Source: Bacteroidota bacterium (lineage in GTDB: Bacteria; Bacteroidota; Bacteroidia; Chitinophagales; Chitinophagaceae). Taken from it: a stretch of DNA of 60,713 nucleotides. Numbering within the stretch: position 1 is the stretch's first letter; each line of letters starts with the position of its first letter. The notes below the pieces were generated by a model that was not told the DNA's origin, searched no databases, and was given only the letters and a program-made list of their open reading frames with translations. Positions 25,720 through 35,011 of this stretch are shown one piece after another. Location of the stretch: assembly GCA_029558715.1 (NCBI GenBank), contig JAKQEA010000129.1, forward strand, positions 1-60,713, read 5' to 3'. The position numbers were made by a program, and so were the translations under genes.

Positions 25720-25734
25720 GAAGATTTCCGGGAC

Positions 25735-27243
25735 TTAACTAGCTTGGAATTGAAGGATAGTGTCTTTGGATTCTAACATGCTGGGAGCATTATTATTTAA
25801 AAACTCATCTACTTTGCGGGCAGATTCCCGCCCTTCGCTGATGGCCCACACTACCAGGCTTTGGCCTCTGCGCATATCGCCGGCTGCGAAAATCTTAGAG
25901 ATATTAGTACGATAGTCCTTTTCAGATGCATTTACATTTCCCCTTTCGTCAAGACCTATACCAAGGTCACTGATAAATCCGATATGTTGCGGATGTACAA
26001 AACCCATGGCCAGTAAAGCCAGTTCACATGGAATCTCTCTTTCGCTACCGGTCACTTCAACAAATTGAGCTGGTCGGCCATCCACAATTTTCCATTCGAG
26101 GTCTACGATTTTCAGTGCTTTCAGATTACCATTTTCATCACCAATAAATTCTTTGGTGGCAACAGCCCATTGCCGGTTGGCTCCTTCTTCATGTGAAGTG
26201 GTAGTCTTCAGCAGCATCGGGTATGAAGGCCATGGCATATAATCATTTCTTTCTTCAGGAGGTTTAGGCAGTAATTCGAATTGTGTTACTGATTTAGCTC
26301 CGTGACGATTGGATGTGCCCACACAGTCACTGCCAGTATCGCCACCACCTATCACCACTACATTTTTTCCTGTAGCTTTAAGTTCTTCACTTAAAATATT
26401 ACTTTCTATTGCTGCGTTGGCAACGGGATCCTTTCCGGCTACTCTTTTATTATTCTGTTTTAAAAAATCCATGGCGAAATGAACGCCTTTGAATTCTCTC
26501 CCGGGAATAAACAGATTTCTTGGCGTAGTGCTGCCACCTGCAAGTACGATGGCATTGAACTCCCTCAGTATATCATTGATACTGACATTCACTCCTACAT
26601 TGGCCAGGCATTTAAAAATAATGCCTTCTTCTTCCATCAGTTTTATTCTTCTGTCGATCACCCATTTCTCTAATTTAAAATCAGGAATGCCATAACGTAA
26701 TAGCCCTCCCGGCGCATCATCTCTTTCAAACACAGTAACTGTATGCCCGGCATAATTTAACTGCGCAGCTGCGGCAAGACCTGCAGGGCCGGAACCAATC
26801 ACTGCTACTTTCTTGCCTGAACGAAGGTTAGGCTTCCGGGGCTTTACAAACCCTTTATCAAAAGCTATCTCAATTATATGTTTCTCTATTTCCTCAATCG
26901 TAATAGCTGGTTGATTAATTCCCAGTACACAAGCTGTCTCACAAGGCGCCGGACAGATACGTCCGGTGAATTCAGGAAAGTTATTGGTTGATGAAAGAAT
27001 ATCATATGCCTCTTTCCAGTCTTTTTTATATACTGCATCATTGAATTCAGGAATCACATTTCCTAAAGGGCAGCCATGATGACAAAAAGGGACGCCGCAG
27101 TTCATACAACGGGCCGCCTGCTGATTTAATTTTTCTTCAGTATAGCGGTATACAAATTCATTGTAGTGCTGTAATCTTTCCTGCACCGGTTGTTTACCGG
27201 GAAGTTCTCTGCCAAATTCCTTAAATCCTGTTGGTTTGCCCAT
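25735..27243 (-). CDS. gltD: Glutamate synthase small subunit (GOGAT beta)
   Basis: A 502-residue FAD/NADPH-dependent subunit that passes electrons from NAD(P)H to the large subunit. The N-terminal cysteine clusters that ligate Fe-S centres are present: CMNCGVPFCHHGCPLGN and CPAPCETACVLGIN. The FAD dinucleotide fold VIGSGPAGLAAAAQL and the second NAD(P)H fold VVIGGGDTGSDCVG follow, then the C-terminal FAAGDMRRGQSLVVWAI. It is 41 bases after gltB, so the pair is an operon. Confidence 0.96.
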   Translation of the reverse strand: MGKPTGFKEFGRELPGKQPVQERLQHYNEFVYRYTEEKLNQQAARCMNCGVPFCHHGCPLGNVIPEFNDAVYKKDWKEAYDILSSTNNFPEFTGRICPAPCETACVLGINQPAITIEEIEKHIIEIAFDKGFVKPRKPNLRSGKKVAVIGSGPAGLAAAAQLNYAGHTVTVFERDDAPGGLLRYGIPDFKLEKWVIDRRIKLMEEEGIIFKCLANVGVNVSINDILREFNAIVLAGGSTTPRNLFIPGREFKGVHFAMDFLKQNNKRVAGKDPVANAAIESNILSEELKATGKNVVVIGGGDTGSDCVGTSNRHGAKSVTQFELLPKPPEERNDYMPWPSYPMLLKTTTSHEEGANRQWAVATKEFIGDENGNLKALKIVDLEWKIVDGRPAQFVEVTGSEREIPCELALLAMGFVHPQHIGFISDLGIGLDERGNVNASEKDYRTNISKIFAAGDMRRGQSLVVWAISEGRESARKVDEFLNNNAPSMLESKDTILQFQAS

Positions 27244-27284
27244 GTATCGTTCGATTAATATGCTGTGAGTTGAAATGATTTGCT

Positions 27285-30200
27285 TTAGGCGTTTTGTCTT
27301 ACGCCTTCCGATTTCTGTTGTAATACTTTCTTATAATCTCTGGGGAACACTTTTACAAAATGCTGCAACTGGTTATCCAGGTCTTCCAGGATGAATTTTG
27401 CAACGGTGCTTCCGGTGTATTCAAAATGTTTCCGGATCATGGAGAACAGCTCATTCTTATCATTCAGATCACAAGTGTCAAGGTCCACCATTTCTTTGTT
27501 ACAATTGTCAGCAAATTTTCCTTTTACATCATATATATAAGCGATACCACCGCTCATACCTGCCGCAAAATTTCTTCCCGTATCACCCAATATTACTACG
27601 CAGCCACCAGTCATATATTCACAACCATGGTCACCGACTGATTCAACCACCACCAGGGCGCCGGAGTTTCTTACGCCAAACCGTTCGCCTGCTTTACCTC
27701 TTATATAAGCTTCTCCGGAAGTGGCCCCGTAAAAAGCTACATTACCTATGATACTGTTGTCTTCCGGTTTGTATGTAGCAGATTTTGGAGGATAGATGAT
27801 CAGCCGGGCTCCGCTTAATCCCTTTCCAAAATAATCATTGGCATCACCTTCCAGTTCCAGTGTGATCCCCTTTGTATTGAAAGCACCAAAACTTTGTCCT
27901 GCAGTTCCGGTGAAGTTGAAGTGAATAGTATTGTCTGGTAAACCTTCCGCCCGGTGTTTTTTTGTTATTTCATTGGAAAGTATAGTACCAACAGTTCGGT
28001 CTGTATTTTTGATCAGGAATGATGCCTGTACTTTTTCTTTTGCAACAATAGCCGGCACTGCAGCCTCCCACAGTTTCCAGTCAAGGCTTTCACTTAAACC
28101 ATGATTCTGCTCCTCACTGCAATGCAGGGTGGTGTACATCGAATTTGGTTCTTTGTACAGGATCGCAGACAAATCAAGGTTTTTATATTTCCAGTGGTCA
28201 ATATTTTCTCTCATTTCAAGATTGTCTACCTGCCCGATCATTTCATTCACTGTTCTGAAACCAAGCTCTGCCATTATTTCCCTGAGTTCCTGGGTAATCA
28301 TTTTAAAAAAATTCACTACATGGTCAGGGTCACCCTTGAACCTGTTTCTAAGTTCAGGATCCTGTGTAGCTACACCTACGGGACAGGTATTCATATGACA
28401 CTTACGCATCATGATACAACCTTCCACAACCAATGCTGCAGTAGCGATGCCCCATTCTTCAGCACCAAGTAATGCTGCAACTGCTATGTCTCTTCCGGTT
28501 TTCAGTTGCCCATCGGCCTGTACCACCACACGGCTTCTTAGTTTATTCTTTACCAATGTCTGGTGTGTTTCTGCCAGACCTAATTCCCAGGGGAGTCCCG
28601 CATGCTTGATGGAACTAACCGGTGATGCACCAGTGCCACCATCGTGGCCAGCGATCAGCACTACATCAGCTTTTGCTTTGGTAACACCGGCAGCAATTGT
28701 TCCTACGCCAGCTTTACTTACCAGTTTCACACTTATTCTTGCTTTACGATTTGCATTTTTCAGATCGTAGATCAATTGTGCAAGATCCTCTATGGAATAA
28801 ATATCATGATGGGGTGGGGGAGAGATGAGGCCGACACCTGGTGTGGCATGACGGACCTTGCCGATCCATTCATCTACTTTATGTCCGGGTAATTGACCAC
28901 CTTCTCCGGGTTTAGCACCCTGTGCCATTTTTATTTGCAATTCATCTGCTTCTGTTAAGTATAAACTGGTTACACCAAATCTTGCACTTGCTACCTGTTT
29001 GATAGCGCTGCGCATTGAATCGCCATTTGGTAATAGCTCATACCTTCTTTCATCTTCTCCACCTTCTCCGGTATTACTTTTTGCACCAAGCCGGTTCATA
29101 GCAATTGACAGTGTAGTATGGGCTTCCCATGAGATTGAACCAAAACTCATGGCACCGGTAGCAAAACGTTTATAAATAGATGAAGCAGGCTCTACTTCAT
29201 CAATACTCACAGAAGGACGGTTCTTTCTGAATTGAAAAAGACTGCGCAGGGTACAGGCTTTTTCTCCCTGTTCATTTACCAGCTTCGAATATTTTTTGAA
29301 TGTATTGGAGTCATTCATTTTTGTTGCATGCTGCAACAGGTGAATGGTTTGAGGATTGAATAAATGAAACTCCCCTTTTCTTTTCCATTGGTAAATACCA
29401 CCAACCGGTAACCTGTCAACAGGAATATCTTTTTTACTGAAGGCAAAGAAATGTTTTGCCAGTACTTCACGGGCAATTTCATCTAACCCCATTCCTTCAA
29501 TTCTTGATGTGGCACCGGTGAAATATTTATTGACCACATCTTTATTCAGTCCAAGTATTTCAAATATCTGTGCACCCTGGTAAGATTGCAGGGTGGAAAT
29601 CCCCATTTTAGAAAATATTTTTAATAAACCGTCATTCACTGCTTTTACATAATTCTTCTTTAATTCATCTTCATGCAGTATTGTTTGCAGTTTACCTGAT
29701 TCTTTCAGATCTCTGATAGAAGAAAGAGCCAGGTAAGGATTGATAGCCGTAGCGCCAAAGCCAACAAGGCACGCAAAATGATGGACTTCCCATACATCAC
29801 CGGCTTCCACAATTACACCGACCTGCCCCCGCATTCCTTTCCGGATAAGATGGTGATGGATAGCAGCAGTAGCCAATAGTGAGGGTATCGGCGCATGGTT
29901 TGAATCTATGGCCCTGTCCTGTAATATCAACACCTTAAAACCATCTTCTACTGCATGAACTGCATATTCACAAATTCTGTCCAGGCCTTTTTGTAAGGAA
30001 CCTGGTTTGCCGTCTGCTTTAAAATAGCATTGAATTGTTTTTGACTGAAATAGTCCTGTATCAATACTCCTGATCTTTTCGAGCTCATAGTTGCTAAGTA
30101 CCGGGTGTTTCAGTGCCACACTATGACAAGTCAATGGATCTTCGAGTAAAAGATTACCATTATTACCTGCAAAAGTTGCTAATGACATTACCAGCCTTTC

Positions 30201-31802
30201 ACGAATAGGATCAATTGGAGGATTGGTTACCTGCGCAAATAATTGTTTGAAATAACTGCTCAGGTGTTGTGGCTGATCACTTAAAATAGCCAGGGGCACA
30301 TCAGTTCCCATTGAACCAATCGGTTCTTTTCCTTCGAGTGCCATGGGGGCAATGATGGTATCCAGGTCTTCAGTAGAATAGCCAAATGCTTTCTGGTATT
30401 TGAAAACCTGGTCATGTTCCAGGTGTGTAAACATAATTCTTGGTTCTGGTAATTCTTCCAGCCTGATCTTATATTTATTCAACCATTCCCCATAAGGTTT
30501 TTGCGAACAGATTTGTTTTTTTAATTCAGTATCACTGATGATTTTTCCCTTCTCCATATCCACCACAAACATCTTACCCGGCTGCAATCTTCCTTTTTCA
30601 ATAATACTGGCGGGGTCCACAGGCAGTACGCCTGTTTCTGATGCCATGATCACACGGTCATCATTGGTAACACAATATCTTGATGGACGCAGTCCGTTTC
30701 TGTCTAATGTGGCACCAATTATCTTTCCATCTGTAAAGGAGATGGAAGCCGGTCCATCCCATGGTTCCATGAAGGAAGAGTGGAATTCATAGAATGCTTT
30801 CTTCACCGGATCCATTTCTTCATGCCCGTCCCATGCTTCGGGAATGAGCATCATCATCACATGCGGCAATGAACGACCGGTTAGTGTAAGCAATTCAATG
30901 ATATTGTCAAGACAGGCAGAATCGCTTTGTCCTTCTGTAACAATCGGCAACAACATTTCCATTTCTTCTTTGGAAAAATAAGGTGTGGTAAAACCTTTTT
31001 CACTTGTCTTCAGCCAGTTCAGGTTTCCCTGCAGCGTATTGATCTCTCCATTGTGTGCAATAAAGCGAAATGGTTGTGCCAGTTTCCAGGAAGGAAATGT
31101 ATTGGTGGCAAACCTTGAATGCACTAATCCAAATGCGCTGACCACCCGTTTATTACTCAGGTCAGGGAAATATTGTCTTACCTGGTGACTGGTGAGCTGA
31201 CCTTTGTATACAATAGTCTTGTAAGAAAGGGAAGCAATATAAAAACCGATCTCATCCTTTCTTACTGTACTGTTGATAAGGTGAGAAGCATAGTTACGCA
31301 GTATAAATAATTTTCTTTCGAAGTCGTCAGGATTAGCAATATGATCCGGGCAGGCAACAAATACCTGTTCAATCTCCGGCTCAACACTCAGTGCTGTTGG
31401 TCCGATGCCATCAGTATTCACAGGGACTTTCCGGTATGCTAAAATTTCTAACCCCAATTTTTCTGCAGTGCGATTCAATATATCACGGCATTCTTCTCTT
31501 AAGCGGATTTCTTTAGGAAAGAAGACCATGCCAGCGGCATATTTGCCAAAAGAGGGGAGATGTACACCCAGCCTCAGGCATTCATCAAAGAAAAATTCAT
31601 GTGGTAGCTGGATCATAATGCCGGCTCCATCGCCGGTATTATTTTCACAACCACAGGCACCCCGGTGCTCCATGTTTTCTAATACTGTTAAAGCATCGGA
31701 AATATGCTGGTGAGATTTATGCCCTTTGATATTGGCCACGAAGCCAATACCGCATGCATCATGTTCGAAAGATGGATCATATAATCCCTTGTTGCCTGCC
31801 AT
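27285..31802 (-). CDS. gltB: Glutamate synthase large subunit (GOGAT alpha)
   Basis: A 1,505-residue enzyme that converts glutamine and 2-oxoglutarate to two glutamates. I use the ATG at 31802; a TTG three codons earlier is possible. The nucleophile Cys in HDACGIGF follows a 16-residue propeptide, so the mature protein should begin at that Cys, as in other GOGATs. Domains in order: Ntn-type glutamine amidotransferase (to about 420), central domain, FMN-binding synthase barrel with GAKSNTGEGGEDERRY and the 3Fe-4S ligands in CIMMRKCHMNTCPVG (near 1,131), and the C-terminal right-handed beta-helix (for example GATSGEAYIRGKAGERFGVR). All parts are intact. Confidence 0.97.
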   Translation of the reverse strand: MAGNKGLYDPSFEHDACGIGFVANIKGHKSHQHISDALTVLENMEHRGACGCENNTGDGAGIMIQLPHEFFFDECLRLGVHLPSFGKYAAGMVFFPKEIRLREECRDILNRTAEKLGLEILAYRKVPVNTDGIGPTALSVEPEIEQVFVACPDHIANPDDFERKLFILRNYASHLINSTVRKDEIGFYIASLSYKTIVYKGQLTSHQVRQYFPDLSNKRVVSAFGLVHSRFATNTFPSWKLAQPFRFIAHNGEINTLQGNLNWLKTSEKGFTTPYFSKEEMEMLLPIVTEGQSDSACLDNIIELLTLTGRSLPHVMMMLIPEAWDGHEEMDPVKKAFYEFHSSFMEPWDGPASISFTDGKIIGATLDRNGLRPSRYCVTNDDRVIMASETGVLPVDPASIIEKGRLQPGKMFVVDMEKGKIISDTELKKQICSQKPYGEWLNKYKIRLEELPEPRIMFTHLEHDQVFKYQKAFGYSTEDLDTIIAPMALEGKEPIGSMGTDVPLAILSDQPQHLSSYFKQLFAQVTNPPIDPIRERLVMSLATFAGNNGNLLLEDPLTCHSVALKHPVLSNYELEKIRSIDTGLFQSKTIQCYFKADGKPGSLQKGLDRICEYAVHAVEDGFKVLILQDRAIDSNHAPIPSLLATAAIHHHLIRKGMRGQVGVIVEAGDVWEVHHFACLVGFGATAINPYLALSSIRDLKESGKLQTILHEDELKKNYVKAVNDGLLKIFSKMGISTLQSYQGAQIFEILGLNKDVVNKYFTGATSRIEGMGLDEIAREVLAKHFFAFSKKDIPVDRLPVGGIYQWKRKGEFHLFNPQTIHLLQHATKMNDSNTFKKYSKLVNEQGEKACTLRSLFQFRKNRPSVSIDEVEPASSIYKRFATGAMSFGSISWEAHTTLSIAMNRLGAKSNTGEGGEDERRYELLPNGDSMRSAIKQVASARFGVTSLYLTEADELQIKMAQGAKPGEGGQLPGHKVDEWIGKVRHATPGVGLISPPPHHDIYSIEDLAQLIYDLKNANRKARISVKLVSKAGVGTIAAGVTKAKADVVLIAGHDGGTGASPVSSIKHAGLPWELGLAETHQTLVKNKLRSRVVVQADGQLKTGRDIAVAALLGAEEWGIATAALVVEGCIMMRKCHMNTCPVGVATQDPELRNRFKGDPDHVVNFFKMITQELREIMAELGFRTVNEMIGQVDNLEMRENIDHWKYKNLDLSAILYKEPNSMYTTLHCSEEQNHGLSESLDWKLWEAAVPAIVAKEKVQASFLIKNTDRTVGTILSNEITKKHRAEGLPDNTIHFNFTGTAGQSFGAFNTKGITLELEGDANDYFGKGLSGARLIIYPPKSATYKPEDNSIIGNVAFYGATSGEAYIRGKAGERFGVRNSGALVVVESVGDHGCEYMTGGCVVILGDTGRNFAAGMSGGIAYIYDVKGKFADNCNKEMVDLDTCDLNDKNELFSMIRKHFEYTGSTVAKFILEDLDNQLQHFVKVFPRDYKKVLQQKSEGVRQNA

Positions 31803-31850
31803 GTGGTGCAATGTTAATTTTAATGAATACAGTTAGTACTATATTTCAAC

Positions 31851-31861
31851 AGCAAGCAATA
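31851..31861 (-). promoter_or_regulatory. Shared 11-mer upstream of gltB
   Basis: TATTGCTTGCT on the minus strand, 49 bases before the gltB ATG. The identical 11-mer is found upstream of the ilv leader and of leuA. A separate palindrome, ATAAGT-GT-ACTTAT (31903-31916), lies further upstream in the same gap and may be an operator or the weak terminator of ilvA. Confidence 0.4.
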
Positions 31862-31941
31862 CGTCTGAAATTACAAAAAAGCTCTCAGCAGGAAACAGGA
31901 TTATAAGTGTACTTATCCACAATTTGATATGGATTAAGTAT

Positions 31942-33219
31942 TTAAATAAGATATCCGAACAACTGGTCGTTTTTATTTATTTCTGAGAAACCAATATTGG
32001 AATCTTTCATTTTCTTTAAAAGTAAATCATAATCGGATCGGCTTTGTAATTCTACGCCCACTAAAGCTGGACCATTTTCTTTGTTTGTCTTTTGCATATA
32101 CTCAAACCGGGTGATATCATCTGTTGGTCCAAGTACATTATTGACAAACTCTCTCAAAGCGCCGGGACGTTGTGCAAAACTGATGAGGAAATAATGTTTT
32201 AATCCTTCGTATTGCAGGCTTCTTTCTTTTATCTCCTGCATTCTGTCTATGTCATTATTGCTGCCGCTCACAATACATACTACATTTTTCCCTTTTATTT
32301 CATCTACATAATCATCCAGGGCAGCAATTGATAGAGCTCCTGCCGGCTCTACCACGATGGCGTCTTCATTATATAATTTCAAAATACTGGAACATACTTT
32401 CCCTTCTGCTACCAGGTGCATGTCATCCAATACCTCTTTGCAAATAGAAAAAGTAAGATCACCCACTCTTTTCACGGCAGCACCATCAACAAATCGTTCG
32501 ATGCTGTCTAATGTAACAGGGTGACCTGCTTTCAGTGCTTCAAACATGGAAGGGGCTCCTTCAGGCTCCAAACCAATGATCTTTGTTTTGGGTGAATAGG
32601 TTTTAAAGTAAGAACCTACACCGGCACTTAAGCCGCCGCCACCAACAGGAATAAACAAATAATCAATGCCCCCGGTTCCTCCAGAAGCAGGAGGAAAATC
32701 TTCCAGTATTTCAATTCCAACCGTTCCTTGTCCTTCGATGATCCGGTAATCATCAAAAGGCGGAATAAATGTCAGCCCGTTTTCTTCTGTATATTGTTTG
32801 GCATTTACAGCGCAATCATCAAACGTATCACCAACGAGTTTTATCTCGATATAATTCTCGCCAAACATTTTTGTTTGATTCACCTTCTGTTTGGGAGTGA
32901 TGATAGGCATGAACACCACACCTTTTACGTTCAATTTTTTGCAACTGTAGGCAAAGCCCTGGGCATGATTCCCGGCGCTGGCACAAACAACTCCCTTATG
33001 CAATTGTTCAGCCGTTAGAGAACTCATCATATTATAAGCTCCTCTCAATTTGTAGGACCGAACTACCTGCAGATCTTCTCTTTTCAGGAAAACATTACAG
33101 CGGTATTTTTTCGACAAACTATGGTTATAAGTTAGCGGAGTTCTGTTTACCACTTTTTTCAGTCGAAAATGTGCTGACACAAAATCGGGCTGCACTTTAT
33201 TATCTATTGTTTGGGCCAT
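31942..33219 (-). CDS. ilvA: Threonine ammonia-lyase (threonine dehydratase), biosynthetic
   Basis: A 425-residue PLP enzyme that deaminates threonine to 2-oxobutanoate, the first committed step to isoleucine. The PLP Lys is in SYKLRGAYNM, the phosphate loop is PVGGGGLSAG, and ASAGNHAQGFAYS holds the Asn that contacts PLP. The C-terminal region (about 335-425, HYFLISFAQRPGALREF) is a single ACT-like domain, so this is the shorter IlvA form, not the 510-residue double-ACT form of E. coli. It lies last in the ilvE-D-B-N-C-A operon, nine bases after ilvC. Confidence 0.95.
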   Translation of the reverse strand: MAQTIDNKVQPDFVSAHFRLKKVVNRTPLTYNHSLSKKYRCNVFLKREDLQVVRSYKLRGAYNMMSSLTAEQLHKGVVCASAGNHAQGFAYSCKKLNVKGVVFMPIITPKQKVNQTKMFGENYIEIKLVGDTFDDCAVNAKQYTEENGLTFIPPFDDYRIIEGQGTVGIEILEDFPPASGGTGGIDYLFIPVGGGGLSAGVGSYFKTYSPKTKIIGLEPEGAPSMFEALKAGHPVTLDSIERFVDGAAVKRVGDLTFSICKEVLDDMHLVAEGKVCSSILKLYNEDAIVVEPAGALSIAALDDYVDEIKGKNVVCIVSGSNNDIDRMQEIKERSLQYEGLKHYFLISFAQRPGALREFVNNVLGPTDDITRFEYMQKTNKENGPALVGVELQSRSDYDLLLKKMKDSNIGFSEINKNDQLFGYLI

Positions 33220-33228
33220 ATGTTGTAA

Positions 33229-34359
33229 TTATCCTACGGACTCAGGTTTTTGTGCCAGTTTACTGAATACCTCTTTAGTTGATGATGCCGTAGCGGCAAT
33301 TTTTTCTGCTTTAGGCTGATTCTCTGGTCGCAAGCTTCTTACAGTTTTGCCTGCCTGCCACAACTCACTTTCACGAAGCTCCTTCAGCTCTTCTTCCAGT
33401 TTTTCCCTGTAATCGGCTTTGCTGTTACTGTCAATAGAACGTTGTGATTCTTTGCCGGAAGCAACACTGTCATACAATTCATTGAATACAGGAGCCGTTG
33501 CATCACGGAATTTTTTCCACCAGTCCAATGCACCACGTTGCGCAGTAGTTGAACAGTTAGCATACATCCAGTCCATACCGTTTTCTGCTACCAATGGCAT
33601 CAGCGATTGTGTGAGTTCTTCAACTGTTTCATTAAATGCTTCACTCGGTGAATGACCTCTTTCACGCAACACTTGATATTGTGCAGCGAAAATTCCCTGT
33701 ATGGCACCCATCAATGTTCCTCTTTCGCCAGTCAGGTCACTGTATACTTCTTTTTTGAAATCAGTTTCAAATAAATAACCACTTCCTACAGCAATACCCA
33801 ATGCAATAACACGGTCAAATGCTTTACCGGTGGCATCCTGGAAGATGGCGTAAGAGCTGTTCAGGCCACGGCCTTGTAAGAACATTCTTCTCAACGAAGT
33901 GCCCGAACCTTTTGGTGCCACTAAGAAAACATCGACGTCTTTCGGGGGAACAATTCCTGTTTGCTGATTAAAAGTGATACCAAAGCCATGTGAGAAGTAC
34001 AGGGCTTTGCCGGGGGTTAAATGCTTCTGGACGGTTGGCCACAGGGCAATCTGTGCCGCATCACTCAGCAGGTAGCAAATGATAGTACCTCTTTGCAATG
34101 CTTCTTCAATTTCAAATAATGTTTCACCGGGAACAAATCCATCACGGATAGCTTTATCCCATGTTTTGGAATCTTTACGCTGACCAACGATCACATTGAT
34201 GCCGTTATCTTTTTGGTTCAATGCCTGACCCGGTCCCTGCACTCCATAGCCGATCACAGCTACTGTTTCATTTTTTAATACCTGTTGAGCTTTGCCCAGA
34301 GGGAATTCTTCCCTGGTTACAACGTTTTCTTCAACGCCGCCGAAATTTAGTTTTGCCAT
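33229..34359 (-). CDS. ilvC: Ketol-acid reductoisomerase
   Basis: A 376-residue NADPH-dependent enzyme that makes 2,3-dihydroxy acids from acetohydroxy acids in valine and isoleucine synthesis. The Rossmann motif is VAVIGYGVQGPGQAL, with the NADPH phosphate contact in GQRKDSK; magnesium ligands lie in YSDLTGERGTLMGAI, and FSHGFGI is conserved. Compared with the class I form of about 330 residues, it has an extra loop and a C-terminal Lys/Ser-rich tail of about 25 residues (AATASSTKEVFSKLAQKPES). It follows ilvN by 42 bases. Confidence 0.95.
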   Translation of the reverse strand: MAKLNFGGVEENVVTREEFPLGKAQQVLKNETVAVIGYGVQGPGQALNQKDNGINVIVGQRKDSKTWDKAIRDGFVPGETLFEIEEALQRGTIICYLLSDAAQIALWPTVQKHLTPGKALYFSHGFGITFNQQTGIVPPKDVDVFLVAPKGSGTSLRRMFLQGRGLNSSYAIFQDATGKAFDRVIALGIAVGSGYLFETDFKKEVYSDLTGERGTLMGAIQGIFAAQYQVLRERGHSPSEAFNETVEELTQSLMPLVAENGMDWMYANCSTTAQRGALDWWKKFRDATAPVFNELYDSVASGKESQRSIDSNSKADYREKLEEELKELRESELWQAGKTVRSLRPENQPKAEKIAATASSTKEVFSKLAQKPESVG

Positions 34360-34401
34360 GATTATCTGTTTTGGATTGTTATTAACTAATTATTGATTTT
34401 T

Positions 34402-34992
34402 TTACATACTGAATACTTCCTGGTTCTTGTCGAGAAACTCATTTTCTATTGCCTCTTCCCCGGGCTCTTTTTGTTCAAACTCTTTCAGCCTTTCATGGAA
34501 GCCGCTACTGCCTTTTATAATAGCCACCCTCGCACTTCTTACAAATTCTATCAGGCCGTATGGCTCCAGTACTTTTATTAATGCTTCTGTTTCTTCCCGG
34601 TGGCCCGCAACAGCAAATACTGTATAATCTTTTCTTATCACAACCGTGTGAGCACCGTTTTCCCTTAATAGTCTTTCAACTTTCACTTCTGTAGCGATTA
34701 CATCTGTAGGTACTTTGTACAAAGCCAGTTCCTGCCAAACAATTTCATTTTCTGTATTATAATATGCCTTAAGTACTTCCACCTGCTTCTCAATCTGGCG
34801 GCATAGTTTTCGTACAACGTCCTCATATTCGCTGATTACAATTGTAAAACGATGTACACTGTCTACTTCAGTTGGGGAGGTATTGAGGCTTTCGATATTG
34901 ATCTTTCGCCTCGAAAAAATAATAGCGATACGATTCAGCAAACCAACCTGGTTCTCTGTGTATACGGTTATGGTATATTCCTGTTTATTCAT
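34402..34992 (-). CDS. ilvN: Acetolactate synthase small (regulatory) subunit
   Basis: A 196-residue ACT-domain subunit that confers valine feedback control on the IlvB catalytic subunit. The frame extends into ilvB, but the ATG at 34992 begins MNKQEYTITVYTENQVGLLN, the normal ACT start. The ACT core RIAIIFSRRKINIESLNTSP and the C-terminal subdomain (RENGAHTVVIRKDYTVFAVAG) are clear. Relative to the usual 160-180 residues there is a modest acidic C-terminal tail. It begins 19 bases after the ilvB stop. Confidence 0.93.
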   Translation of the reverse strand: MNKQEYTITVYTENQVGLLNRIAIIFSRRKINIESLNTSPTEVDSVHRFTIVISEYEDVVRKLCRQIEKQVEVLKAYYNTENEIVWQELALYKVPTDVIATEVKVERLLRENGAHTVVIRKDYTVFAVAGHREETEALIKVLEPYGLIEFVRSARVAIIKGSSGFHERLKEFEQKEPGEEAIENEFLDKNQEVFSM

Positions 34993-35011
34993 GATTGTCT
35001 TATTAGTATAA

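Noticed and set aside
27398-31713. Several long open frames antisense to gltB
   Set aside because: They have no recognisable domains and mirror the codon bias of the real gene on the other strand.
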